Positions 5,946 to 13,559 of a stretch of 15,598 nt of DNA are shown here, piece after piece (positions within the stretch are counted from its first letter, which is position 1; every line of letters begins with the position of its first letter). The stretch covers positions 1 through 15,598 of the forward strand of contig SXQV01000161.1 in NCBI GenBank assembly GCA_005792805.1, written 5' to 3'. A program made the translations under genes and the position numbers. Origin of the DNA: Methylococcaceae bacterium. GTDB taxonomy: Bacteria; Pseudomonadota; Gammaproteobacteria; Methylococcales; Methylococcaceae. The notes below the pieces were generated by a model that did no database searches, was not told where the DNA came from, and worked only from the letters and a program-made list of their open reading frames with translations.

Positions 5946-7873
5946 TGAGCAGCCCTTTACTCAGCGAGGGTGATCGCCCCAGGGTGGCGGCCGTGGTGGT
6001 TACCTACCATCGGCCCTTGGAGCTGCGACAGGTGGTTGACGGGCTGCTTGCCCAGACGCGCCCGCCAGATCACATCATCATTTTCGATAATGGCGGTCCT
6101 GTTCGTGCCAATGAAATCCTGGCGGACTACACGCACCTGCTGGATATCCTCCATAGCAAGATAAATTTGGGGGGTGCAGGGGGATTTGCCCAGGCCTTGT
6201 CGTATGGGTTGGCTCATGGGGCGGATTGGGTATGGTTAATGGATGATGATGCGGTTCCCCAAGCGGAAGCGTTGGAGTGCTTGTTAGACACCATAGGCCA
6301 CTTGCCCTCAAATGTCGGGGCATTGGGCTCCGCCGTTGAGGAATATGGTGATGTGGCCGTCCGCCATCGCCGCCGGTTCAACCGCTGGACGGGCTGGGAA
6401 AGCTCGATAAGCCGATCATGTTACGGTGAGAGGGCTGTTGAAATAGACACCTGCTCCTTTGTCGGCTTTCTGGTTCGCGCCGAAGCCGCACAAAAGATTC
6501 CTTTACCCTCGGCAGAATTTTTTCTTGCCTATGACGATACCGATTATTCCCTGCGGTTGCAGAACGCCGGTTGGCGTCTTTGGCTGGTGCCGGCCAGCGT
6601 GGTAGTTCATCTTCGAACGCCAGAATCCAGATTAGGGTTGAGCGATTTCGGCAACAAACACTATTTCAATATTCGTAATCGGCTGATCGTAAAGCGTCGT
6701 TATGCGCGCTGCCGTTTGCTGGCGACTCTGGAGGGGCTGGGTTACGGGCTGCTGCTTTGGGTCAGGGCGGGGGGCTGGATGTCCTGCGAGCAGGGGCGGT
6801 TACTGATCCATGCGTTTAAGGATGGCCTGAATGGGCGTCTCGGTTCAGTGCCAAGTCAGAGTAGCAGCCCTGGGCTGGTGTGGTCATCTGATTCGTCCCC
6901 GGAGACCGGGATTTTCGGGGGCACTGTCATTATCCGCACCCAAGGCAAGCGCACGGAATTATTGGCGGAAGCGATTCGTTCGGTGAGAGCCCAGGCTATT
7001 CCATTGAGGACGGTGCTGGTAGTTCACGCGGATCAGCAGACCCTATTGGCGGTGGCCAATACGCTGGGTAAGGAAATACCGAATCTCGACATTGTGCATG
7101 CGCCTGATCTCTCACGAAATCGAGGCTATCCCCTCAATGTCGGATTGCATCATGTTTATGCCGATATCCGGTCCGCTGGCTTTGTCGCCTTTCTGGATGA
7201 CGACGATATCCTTTATCCCCGGTTCGGGGCCGCCATGGCAGAGGCTTTGGAGAATCCGTCGATTGACGTGGTTTATGCCGCGAGCAATAGGCGCGAATTG
7301 GGTAAGGCGGCAGAGCTGGCCTACCACCCCTTGCCGGTGGCCTGCCTGCTCCGGGAAAACTTCATTCCCATCAACGCCTATGCTATCCGGCTGGGTTCAC
7401 TCAAAGCCACTGGGTTAGGGTTCGATGAGACGCTTGAGGTTTTGGAGGATTGGAACTTTCTTCACCGCATGCTCGATCGCGGATTCCGTTTTTCTCCACT
7501 GTCAGAGTGTCTCTCTGAATTTCGACTTACCGGCGATGGCAACACGCCTGATAAGCAGGATCAGTTGATGTGGGATCGAGCTTGGGACGGTGTCCATCGT
7601 TTTCTCGATGGGTTTTGGCAACGGGTAAAGGCACGCGAGATCGTAGACTCGCTGTATGGTTTCGACTTCAGCCATAGGCCGCCATTGAGTCAGCATGAAC
7701 AAGTCCGGCTGAAAGAGACGGCTCAGCTTTTATGGCAGCATTTTCCCGGCGAAATGGAGGAAAAAGAGGGAGGTTGCCAGCGTGTCTTGCATGGTTACGC
7801 GCCTTTCCGTGAGGGCTCAGTTTCAATTCGAGAGGTGGCCGGGGGAGACACAGAAGGCAGTGCGAGCCCATGA
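5945..7873 (+). CDS. Two-domain GT2 glycosyltransferase, likely galactofuranosyltransferase fused to a second GT
   Basis: A 642-residue protein with two GT-A domains. Domain 1 (about residues 10-290) has VAAVVVTYHR, NLGGAGGFAQAL, WVWLMDDDAVP (D100-D102), LAYDDTDYSLRL (D197, D198, D200) and SVVVHLRTP (H222). This layout matches the GT2 branch containing GlfT-type galactofuranosyl and RfbF-type rhamnosyl transferases. Domain 2 (about 325-560) has GTVIIRTQGKR, NRGYPLNVGL and VAFLDDDDILYPRFG (D418-D421), plus VLEDWNFLHRM. Both domains keep acidic metal-binding clusters, so both may be active. The start overlaps the glf stop, making it the natural user of UDP-Galf (inference). The end overlaps the coiled-coil gene by four bases (ATGA). 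No membrane helix is obvious, though residues 263-279 are hydrophobic. Domain 2's specificity is unknown. Confidence 0.88.
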   Translation: MSSPLLSEGDRPRVAAVVVTYHRPLELRQVVDGLLAQTRPPDHIIIFDNGGPVRANEILADYTHLLDILHSKINLGGAGGFAQALSYGLAHGADWVWLMDDDAVPQAEALECLLDTIGHLPSNVGALGSAVEEYGDVAVRHRRRFNRWTGWESSISRSCYGERAVEIDTCSFVGFLVRAEAAQKIPLPSAEFFLAYDDTDYSLRLQNAGWRLWLVPASVVVHLRTPESRLGLSDFGNKHYFNIRNRLIVKRRYARCRLLATLEGLGYGLLLWVRAGGWMSCEQGRLLIHAFKDGLNGRLGSVPSQSSSPGLVWSSDSSPETGIFGGTVIIRTQGKRTELLAEAIRSVRAQAIPLRTVLVVHADQQTLLAVANTLGKEIPNLDIVHAPDLSRNRGYPLNVGLHHVYADIRSAGFVAFLDDDDILYPRFGAAMAEALENPSIDVVYAASNRRELGKAAELAYHPLPVACLLRENFIPINAYAIRLGSLKATGLGFDETLEVLEDWNFLHRMLDRGFRFSPLSECLSEFRLTGDGNTPDKQDQLMWDRAWDGVHRFLDGFWQRVKAREIVDSLYGFDFSHRPPLSQHEQVRLKETAQLLWQHFPGEMEEKEGGCQRVLHGYAPFREGSVSIREVAGGDTEGSASP

Positions 7874-8457
7874 AAAAAACCGGAGATCATGGAGATAGCG
7901 AGTCCAGTCCTTTGGCATTAAGCCAGTGTCTCAGGCGTTGCGACGACCTGGAGTCACAGCTTATAAATGCGATCGGGGAGCAGAACCGCATTCGTCAAAT
8001 GCTGCAAACGCGCCTATTGGATAACCAGCAGAATAACGAGCGTGTCAAAAATGAACTCGTTGCACAAATGGAACTGGAGAAAATGAATTTTCTCTCTCAA
8101 TTACAACAAGTCCAGGAGACCGCTGCTTGCCTGAAGCTTGAGCAGGAGACCCGCCTTCAGCAAACCAACCAGGATTTTCAGGAGAGAGTCGCAGCAATCC
8201 ATAACCAATATCTTCAGATACAGAAGGGTTTGGAGACGAGCTTGAGCGATGCAACAGCGATTATCGCGGAGCTTGGCGAGAGGCTGGCCGCAATCGAGGG
8301 CAGTCGGATCGCCTTGAGCGAGCAAATCAGATCGATAAAGGCGCGGCTACATTCGACGGAGGGTGAATTGCGGGCGGTCTATCACTCGCTGTCTTGGCGT
8401 ATTGGCGCCCCGTTGCGCTGGTTGGGCCGGCCCTTTAGCCGCTCCCGCAAGCGCTGA
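7870..8457 (+). CDS. Stand-alone coiled-coil protein with S-W-R/PLR tail
   Basis: A 195-residue protein with no catalytic domain that I can recognise. Residues about 20-168 are rich in Glu, Gln, Leu, Arg and Asn with a coiled-coil look (for example RIRQMLQTRLLDNQQNNERV). It ends in YHSLSWRIGAPLRWLGRPF followed by a basic tail, RSRKR. This S-x-S-W-R-x-x-x-P-L-R signature is common at the C-terminal end of coiled coils in polysaccharide glycosyltransferases and methyltransferases, and is probably a membrane or partner-binding element. Here it stands alone. The gene overlaps the preceding transferase by four bases, with AAGG twelve bases before the ATG, so co-translation is likely. A structural, scaffold or spacer role is my inference. 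The amphipathic basic end could bind the inner membrane. Confidence 0.75.
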   Translation: MKKTGDHGDSESSPLALSQCLRRCDDLESQLINAIGEQNRIRQMLQTRLLDNQQNNERVKNELVAQMELEKMNFLSQLQQVQETAACLKLEQETRLQQTNQDFQERVAAIHNQYLQIQKGLETSLSDATAIIAELGERLAAIEGSRIALSEQIRSIKARLHSTEGELRAVYHSLSWRIGAPLRWLGRPFSRSRKR

Positions 8458-8530
8458 AAGATGGATGTACTCGCTTCAGTGAGGGGAACGCGCCGAGCCG
8501 GTAAACAGCCATCGCCGAAGGCCGCCGGTT

Positions 8531-9718
8531 ATGACCAATAGCCTGATGTCCTCTGGTTTTGAGCGCGATCTGGCGAGCCGCTTGTTTAACGCCGGCTGGT
8601 ATCTGTCGGAAAATCCGGACGTAGCCCGCAGCGGGCTCGACCCATTGACGCATTACTTGGAGCGGGGTGCCTGGGAGTGGCGTAATCCGCATCCGCTGTT
8701 CGACAGCCAGTGGTATCTGGGCCAGTACCCTGAGGTAGCCACCGCTGGCCGTAACCCACTTCTGCACTATCTGACTGATGGTGTTTCGGCGCTGAACGAT
8801 CCCCATCCCTTGTTTGATACGCGCACCTATCTCCGCATGTGTGGCCGGATACCCACAGGAATGACGCCGCTGGAGTTATTTCTTGCGAGCGAAAGACCGG
8901 CGCTGGCCGGCGCTTACCGCTCGATTGAAGCGCTGCAAGAGATGCAGCAAGCCTTTCTTGATCGGGTCACTGTGGAGATCTTCTCCGACCATCGCAAGCG
9001 GCCCGCCCGCTGGGCGGTGTTTCTGCAATGCGGGCGGCCCTCGCTTCATGAGCAATGGCTAACCGCAACCCCCAAGCCCTGGCACCTCATCGCTAATTTT
9101 TATGACGACACCTACCAACGGCCGCTGCCCGCCGACATGGTGCTGGTGCAGAATCAGGGCACCAAATTTACTGGGGTATATCGCCTTTTGAAAGACCGGC
9201 CAGAATTTTTTCAGCCCTATGATTACATTCTGTTCCTGGATGACGACATTCTGGTCACTGAAGATCAGGTAACCCGCTTGTTTGAGGTGGTGCAGGCGCT
9301 TTCCCTAAAACTTGCACAACCGGCTGTCAAACCGGAATCGGCCTACACCTGGCCGGTTCTGCTTGAGCAACGAGGTTCGATTGGGCGCTACTTGAATACT
9401 GTTGAGATCATGATGCCAGTCATTTCACGAGACGCCCTGAGCGTGGGCGCTTATCTTTTTGGCCGAAGTATCAGTGGTTGGGGGCTTGATTTCGCTCTGG
9501 GGCAGACCGTTAGCCGTGCGTTTGGTCGGGGGCAGGCCGGTGTCATTGATGCAGTGAGTTTCCTCCACTCCAAAGCCATCGATACCGACGAGGGGCATTA
9601 CTATGGGATGCTCCGCAGTCACGGCCTCAGTGCGCTGGTTGAGGAACGGGCTATAAGGCTTTGTTATGGAGCACAAGGACCGATAGAATTAGAGCAGGAT
9701 GAGACGGCGGACGAGTAA
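8531..9718 (+). CDS. N-terminal 38-residue repeats plus DUF707-like glycosyltransferase domain
   Basis: A 395-residue protein. Residues 18-120 hold about 2.7 copies of a 38-residue repeat with the pattern LF-x-x-x-WYL-x-x-x-P-x-V-A then PL-x-HYL (18-55, 56-93, partial 94-120). This repeat is seen in large bacterial glycosyltransferases of O-antigen and capsule loci. From about residue 140 a DUF707-like domain follows: RWAVFLQCGRPSLHEQW, WHLIANFYDD, DYILFLDDDILV (D217-D219, a likely metal site), SGWGLDF and FLHSKAIDTDEGHYYGML. DUF707 proteins are presumed glycosyltransferases; biochemical proof is sparse. No strong Shine-Dalgarno sequence precedes the ATG at 8531; a second ATG lies at 8546. 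A 73-base gap separates it from the coiled-coil gene. The glycosyltransferase role is inferred from the acidic cluster and neighbours. Confidence 0.8.
   Translation: MTNSLMSSGFERDLASRLFNAGWYLSENPDVARSGLDPLTHYLERGAWEWRNPHPLFDSQWYLGQYPEVATAGRNPLLHYLTDGVSALNDPHPLFDTRTYLRMCGRIPTGMTPLELFLASERPALAGAYRSIEALQEMQQAFLDRVTVEIFSDHRKRPARWAVFLQCGRPSLHEQWLTATPKPWHLIANFYDDTYQRPLPADMVLVQNQGTKFTGVYRLLKDRPEFFQPYDYILFLDDDILVTEDQVTRLFEVVQALSLKLAQPAVKPESAYTWPVLLEQRGSIGRYLNTVEIMMPVISRDALSVGAYLFGRSISGWGLDFALGQTVSRAFGRGQAGVIDAVSFLHSKAIDTDEGHYYGMLRSHGLSALVEERAIRLCYGAQGPIELEQDETADE
8582..8890 (+). repeat. 2.7 tandem copies of a 114-base coding repeat
   Basis: Units lie at 8582-8695, 8696-8809 and 8810-8890 (partial), each encoding a 38-residue motif starting L-F and containing Y-L and a P-L then H-Y-L or L-F-L segment. 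The first two protein copies are clearly alike and the third is degenerate. The DNA copies have diverged, so this is an old protein repeat and not a recent slippage product. Confidence 0.6.
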
Positions 9719-9823
9719 GCCCCCATTCATCAGGAGTTGCCGCGACAGCGCAAGCGGGCGGGTATGCACCAGGAAATTAAGCCACCTACTCATTGCAACA
9801 ACAAACGAGCATCTGTGGAATCA

Positions 9824-11014
9824 ATGTCTTTCCCCAAAACAGCCCCTCAGGTTATTTACGATAGCCGGACAGTCGATGACGATGACGGCAATCCGCCGGA
9901 AGCGACACTCATTATCCCGGTTTACAACGTCGCGCCCTATCTTGAGGAGTGCTTGGCCGGAGTATTGGCAACGGCAATCACGGTGAATCTGGAAATCATC
10001 ATCATCGACGATGGCTCAACTGACGATTCCGGACAGCGCGTGGCCGATGTCTTGGCTGAGCAACAACCTGCACGGACACTCTTCCTCAAGCAGAGTAATC
10101 AGGGGTTATCAGCCGTTCGCAACCTCGGAGCAAGTCTGGCCAGCGGCGGCTATATCGGCTTTCTCGACAGCGATGACCTCATATCCGCTGGTGCCATGCG
10201 GCGTATGCTTGACTTTGCCCGCGAAAATACGTGCGATGTGGTATTGGGGAGAAGTCTGGTATTCGATTCCAGGAGTGATACCGTAACGCCCTTTTACGAT
10301 GACTGGGCTTGGGCGCGACTGTTAGCGAAGGCACCCGCTCGGGTGGTTTCCCGGCATGAGGATGCCACCCTGTTTTTCTTGGAGCCGAATGCTAACTATC
10401 GGCTGATTCGCCGGGATTTCTTTATCGGGAATGAGCTGAACTACCCGGTCGGCAAGCTGTTTGAGGATCCGCCTGTGCATTACACGATGCTGGCCAAAGC
10501 GGCCCGCATAGGATTGTTAGACGTGCCCTATTATTGGTATCGGGTCAATCGGCCAGGGAAAATCACCGCCGAGCGCAGTCAACGGCGGTTTGACATACTG
10601 GATGTCGCTAGAGAAACCTTCGGTAAACTGAGCAAAATGGATGTCACCGCCGACGAGGGGGGGGCGATACTTTATGGATTAACCCGGATCGTCTGGTGGT
10701 GCGGCGCGATGACCCTGCCTGAGCAGCGCCGCGAATACTTCACGCAAGCCTGTTCGACATTCATGAATCATGCACCGCCAGCCTGGATTGCCCGGTTCGG
10801 AGCTCTCCGGTTTCCCGACGAAATTCTGCACCTGGTGATGGGCGGTCTCATGCGCAACGAGGTCAATCGTCTGGTTCGACTTTCCTTTGGCCAGCGAGCC
10901 CCTTTCAAATCCATATTTTTCTTGATAAAGATCGGTCGCAAGGATCTCATCGTGCGGCGTCTGCGAGAAATGGCTTCTCGTCAACTTGGAAAAATCAGAC
11001 CGTCACCCAGGTAA
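9824..11014 (+). CDS. GT2-family glycosyltransferase (copy B)
   Basis: A 396-residue GT-A glycosyltransferase, paralogous to the gene at 3587-4708. Shared blocks in order are QVI-x-D-R near the N-terminus, IPVYNVAPYLEEC, IIIIDDGSTDDS (residues 58-69), SNQGLSAVRN, GFLDSDD (D115-S-D117), LEPNANYRLIRR, FEDPPVHYTML, YRVNRPGKITAERS, RRFD and REYFTQA. About half of aligned residues look identical. The start is uncertain: the frame is open to a TTG at 9737 and an ATG at 9764, but the N-terminal block shared with copy A fits the ATG at 9824. AGGAG at 9732-9736 abuts the TTG and is badly spaced for all three. The C-terminus is longer and basic (RKDLIVRRLREMASRQLGK), a possible membrane-association element. 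Donor and acceptor are unknown. Confidence 0.86.
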   Translation: MSFPKTAPQVIYDSRTVDDDDGNPPEATLIIPVYNVAPYLEECLAGVLATAITVNLEIIIIDDGSTDDSGQRVADVLAEQQPARTLFLKQSNQGLSAVRNLGASLASGGYIGFLDSDDLISAGAMRRMLDFARENTCDVVLGRSLVFDSRSDTVTPFYDDWAWARLLAKAPARVVSRHEDATLFFLEPNANYRLIRRDFFIGNELNYPVGKLFEDPPVHYTMLAKAARIGLLDVPYYWYRVNRPGKITAERSQRRFDILDVARETFGKLSKMDVTADEGGAILYGLTRIVWWCGAMTLPEQRREYFTQACSTFMNHAPPAWIARFGALRFPDEILHLVMGGLMRNEVNRLVRLSFGQRAPFKSIFFLIKIGRKDLIVRRLREMASRQLGKIRPSPR

Positions 11015-11021
11015 TCCGGTT

Positions 11022-12572
11022 ATGGACTTAATTACACGACACATCATCAGTCGGTTATCTTCCCGCACCCCGACCCAGCCAATGCAGGATGACTGCTGGC
11101 GGATTAACGCCCACTTTTATGGGCCTCACGTGCTTACCGGCGCGGCCGGAGGGGCTTCCCTGGTGTTTGGCGCACGGTCGGGAGTTTTTGGTCTTCAACT
11201 GGCTCACCGTAATCCCGGCCAACTGGTTTTTATCGTTGAGCGCGATCCCGAATTGCGTGAGATTGTTGCGGAGTCTGCGCAAAACCTGGGGGCGGCAAAT
11301 CTGACCCTGTATTCCTCGCCAGAGGAATGTTTTGTGCGAACGGGTTCAGACCATCAGAAATTTGGGCTGGTGTGCATCGAACAGGACTGGTTCAGCCACG
11401 AGTTGCTGCTAACGCTCTCCCGGAATGTGCGAGTCGAAAATCTCGTAGGGGAATTTCATGAGTGGCAGACCAGTCCTTTATGGCTGCACCGCCAAAGTCG
11501 TCGCATGGCCCAACGCTTTCACTGGCACAATCACACGCTCAACCTGCCACTCGTCGGCAAGGCCTTTGCCGGGCCCGATGTCAGCGTCGTTGTGCCGGCT
11601 TATGGTATCGAGAATTACATCGACCAGTGCGTGGAAAGTTTGGTCAGCCAGACGCTTGAAGAGATTGACATCATCATTGTCGATGACGGAGCCAGGGACC
11701 GGTCCGGACAGCGCGCGGATGAGTGGGCCAGGCGCGATGCCAGGGTTCGCGTCATTCATCAGCCGAATGCGGGTTGCGCTGCCGCCCGATCTAACGGGTT
11801 GAAAGCGGCCACAGGGCTGTTTGTAGGCCTGGTTGACGGTGATGACTGGGTCGACGCCCCCATGTTTCAGGCCCTGGCGGAATCTGCCGTGCGCTTCACC
11901 AGTGACATGGCGCAGTGTGGTTACCGGCACTGTTATGACAGCGATAACACTTGGCAGGATGAGCCGGAAAGTTTCGCCTTGGCCGGCGGTATTGGCCAGG
12001 GCAACGGCCTGATAGCGAATCCCCGAGATCTCATTCCCCAGCGTCCGACCATCTGGCGTCGTATTTACCGTCGGGATTTTCTGACCGATCACGGTATCGA
12101 TTTCCCGATGGCCATTCGGCGATTCGATGATTTGCCCTTTCATTTCATGACGCTGGCGCTCGCGGAGCGGCTGTCAATCGTCAATGCCTGCTATTACAAC
12201 TACCGGCAGCAGCGCCCTGGGCAGGATATTGGCATCGTCGATGAGCGTTTGAACGTACATTTTCCCATCTTTCGAATATTGAAAGAGTTCGTAAATCAGC
12301 ATCATTCCCGTGACCTGGAGGATACGCTGATTATGGCTCAGGTAGCCTCACACGAATGGGCCTTGTCAGTGATTGAACGCGACTTACGTAAATCTTATCG
12401 CCTAGCCGCTAAGTACGACCTCTTTGGGGATAGCGTTACGCTGTCAGGTGACGAAATTATTAAAGTCATTCGCCGTCATAACCGCCGCCAGGCTTGGTGG
12501 GCCAACTCCGTGCGGCGTCAAATAGGCTCGGGCGAAAAGATGTGGGAAGCCGTCAAGGGGTTTGCAAAATAG
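11022..12572 (+). CDS. Degenerate FkbM-like domain fused to GT2 glycosyltransferase
   Basis: A 516-residue protein from the ATG at 11022, seven bases after the previous stop. The frame is open to a TTG at 10986. The N-terminal part (about 25-175) looks like an FkbM-type SAM methyltransferase fold: LVFGARSGVFGLQL (49-60, in the motif-I position), FIVERDPELREIVAE (70-84) and LVGEFHEW (151-158). The usual D-G-G/D-x-G-A of motif I and the I-D-V-E-G block are not conserved, so it may be a non-catalytic relic or binding domain. A GT2 domain follows: VSVVVPAYGIENYIDQC, IDIIIVDDGARDRSG, HQPNAGCAAARSNG and GLVDGDDWVDAP (D272, D274, D275). A C-terminal half has WRRIYRRDFL and YYNYRQQRPGQD, echoing the YRVNRPG block of the other GT2 genes. 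It is the last plus-strand gene and no strong terminator follows. Confidence 0.82.
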   Translation: MDLITRHIISRLSSRTPTQPMQDDCWRINAHFYGPHVLTGAAGGASLVFGARSGVFGLQLAHRNPGQLVFIVERDPELREIVAESAQNLGAANLTLYSSPEECFVRTGSDHQKFGLVCIEQDWFSHELLLTLSRNVRVENLVGEFHEWQTSPLWLHRQSRRMAQRFHWHNHTLNLPLVGKAFAGPDVSVVVPAYGIENYIDQCVESLVSQTLEEIDIIIVDDGARDRSGQRADEWARRDARVRVIHQPNAGCAAARSNGLKAATGLFVGLVDGDDWVDAPMFQALAESAVRFTSDMAQCGYRHCYDSDNTWQDEPESFALAGGIGQGNGLIANPRDLIPQRPTIWRRIYRRDFLTDHGIDFPMAIRRFDDLPFHFMTLALAERLSIVNACYYNYRQQRPGQDIGIVDERLNVHFPIFRILKEFVNQHHSRDLEDTLIMAQVASHEWALSVIERDLRKSYRLAAKYDLFGDSVTLSGDEIIKVIRRHNRRQAWWANSVRRQIGSGEKMWEAVKGFAK

Positions 12573-12629
12573 CCCCCTCTTGCTGTGTGCAAATGGGAAA
12601 TATAATAACGGGCTGACGGTCCCTGATCT
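12573..12629. other. Convergent gap with no clear terminator
   Basis: This 57-base gap separates the convergent glycosyltransferase and FkbM genes. It holds only a weak three-pair dyad (GGG and CCC around 12610-12623) and no T-run, so I cannot point to a terminator for either direction. Composition begins to turn AT-rich here. Confidence 0.4.
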
Positions 12630-13518
12630 TTATTCTAATTCTGCCGGATATGCTAAAAGCACGGTATCAATGAATGGGGTGTATTCATATTCAAGTGATA
12701 GTTTTCTAACCATGAACTTATAGTCAATGCCCCAACTCTCAATAATCGGCTTTATCTCAAAGAAGTCATAAGGATTGTGGTATATGGAGATAGACATGAC
12801 CGGGCGGTTTTTTGTTATCGTATTTTCTGCCCCTCGGACAGCCCTTATCTCAGACCCTTCAATATCCATCTTTATGAAGCCAACATTTTCTTCTGGCAAA
12901 TGCTTTTCAACAAAGCTATCGAATGGCACTACTTCCACCCGGGTTGAGCTGGCTGACTTTTGATGCAGGCTGGTTCCGGAAGTGCCGAGATCATCAAAAA
13001 AACATTTCACCATGGCAATCCCCCAGGGCAAGCAAATTAAACTCGTTGGGTAGCCTGAAGATTTTTGCTGTCTCTTTGTACATCTCATGATTTTTCGGGG
13101 ATATATCAAATGAATAAATCTTTTTTGGGGAAAATTTCTCCATTTCATAGGCGCTCCATCCATCGAAAGCACCAAGATCAAAGAAAACTTTGCTTTTAAT
13201 ATAGTCAAGGGCTTTTTCGGGTAAGGCGTTAAGGCCATATCCGGCAACAGGGGGGTTTCTTGCTATAAGGTCTCTTACGTCATCCACAAGCCACTGCGGA
13301 TAGTAGTGCTCACTGAGCGCCTTGTTTTCTCCAAACAGCTCCCTGAGTGACAGGTCTGGAAACTGCATCGCACTTTTGATGCAATAGTCAACGTAGTCGC
13401 AGCTTTTTAAGTCCAGTCCGCGCTTCAATCTGTCTATCGCTGCTGCAGCGTTATGCGCCAAGACATAGTCCTTGAAGCTGCCCCCAAGATTATCAAATAT
13501 ATACGTATAGCCATCCAT
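12630..13518 (-). pseudogene. FkbM-family methyltransferase interrupted by a +1 frameshift in a T7 run
   Basis: FkbM-type SAM-dependent O-methyltransferases modify sugars or natural products. On the minus strand the first frame (13518 to 12994, 174 codons) has VFFDLGAFDGWSAYEME (motif I, residues 111-127) and IYSFDISPKNHEMYKE, and stops at TGA right after GDCHGEMFF. The family continues in the next frame with DDLGTSGTSLHQKS, TRVEVVPFDSF, VGFIKMDIEGSEIRAVRGAE and YHNPYDFFEI, to TAA at 12630-12632. The switch lies at seven T residues (12996-13002); six T would restore one 295-residue protein of normal FkbM length. It is strikingly AT-rich and differs in codon use from its neighbours, suggesting foreign origin. 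It could be a true mutation, a sequencing error, a phase-variable switch, or a site of transcriptional slippage. It lies 41 bases downstream of the ligase-like gene. Confidence 0.85.
12996..13002 (-). repeat. Homopolymer T7 at the FkbM frameshift
   Basis: Seven consecutive T on the minus strand (A7 on the plus strand) immediately create the TGA that ends the first reading frame. Loss of one T restores the frame. Such runs are prone to replication and transcription slippage and to base-calling errors. Confidence 0.8.
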
Positions 13519-13559
13519 CTTTCTAGCCGGTCTCTGTTTTGCGTTTGGAAAAGTCAGGT

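Noticed and set aside
8582..8890. CRISPR-like or recent tandem DNA repeat
   Set aside because: The repeat is visible at the protein level with 114-base units and diverged DNA, and there are no spacers.
11478..12143. 221-codon open frame on the minus strand
   Set aside because: Antisense to the GT2 domain of the FkbM-like fusion. No motif was recognised.
13003..13247. In-frame upstream extension of the FkbM C-terminal half, which could be read as an independent 205-residue protein
   Set aside because: The part upstream of the T7 run does not match the family, whereas the other frame does over the same bases. It is one frameshifted gene and not two.
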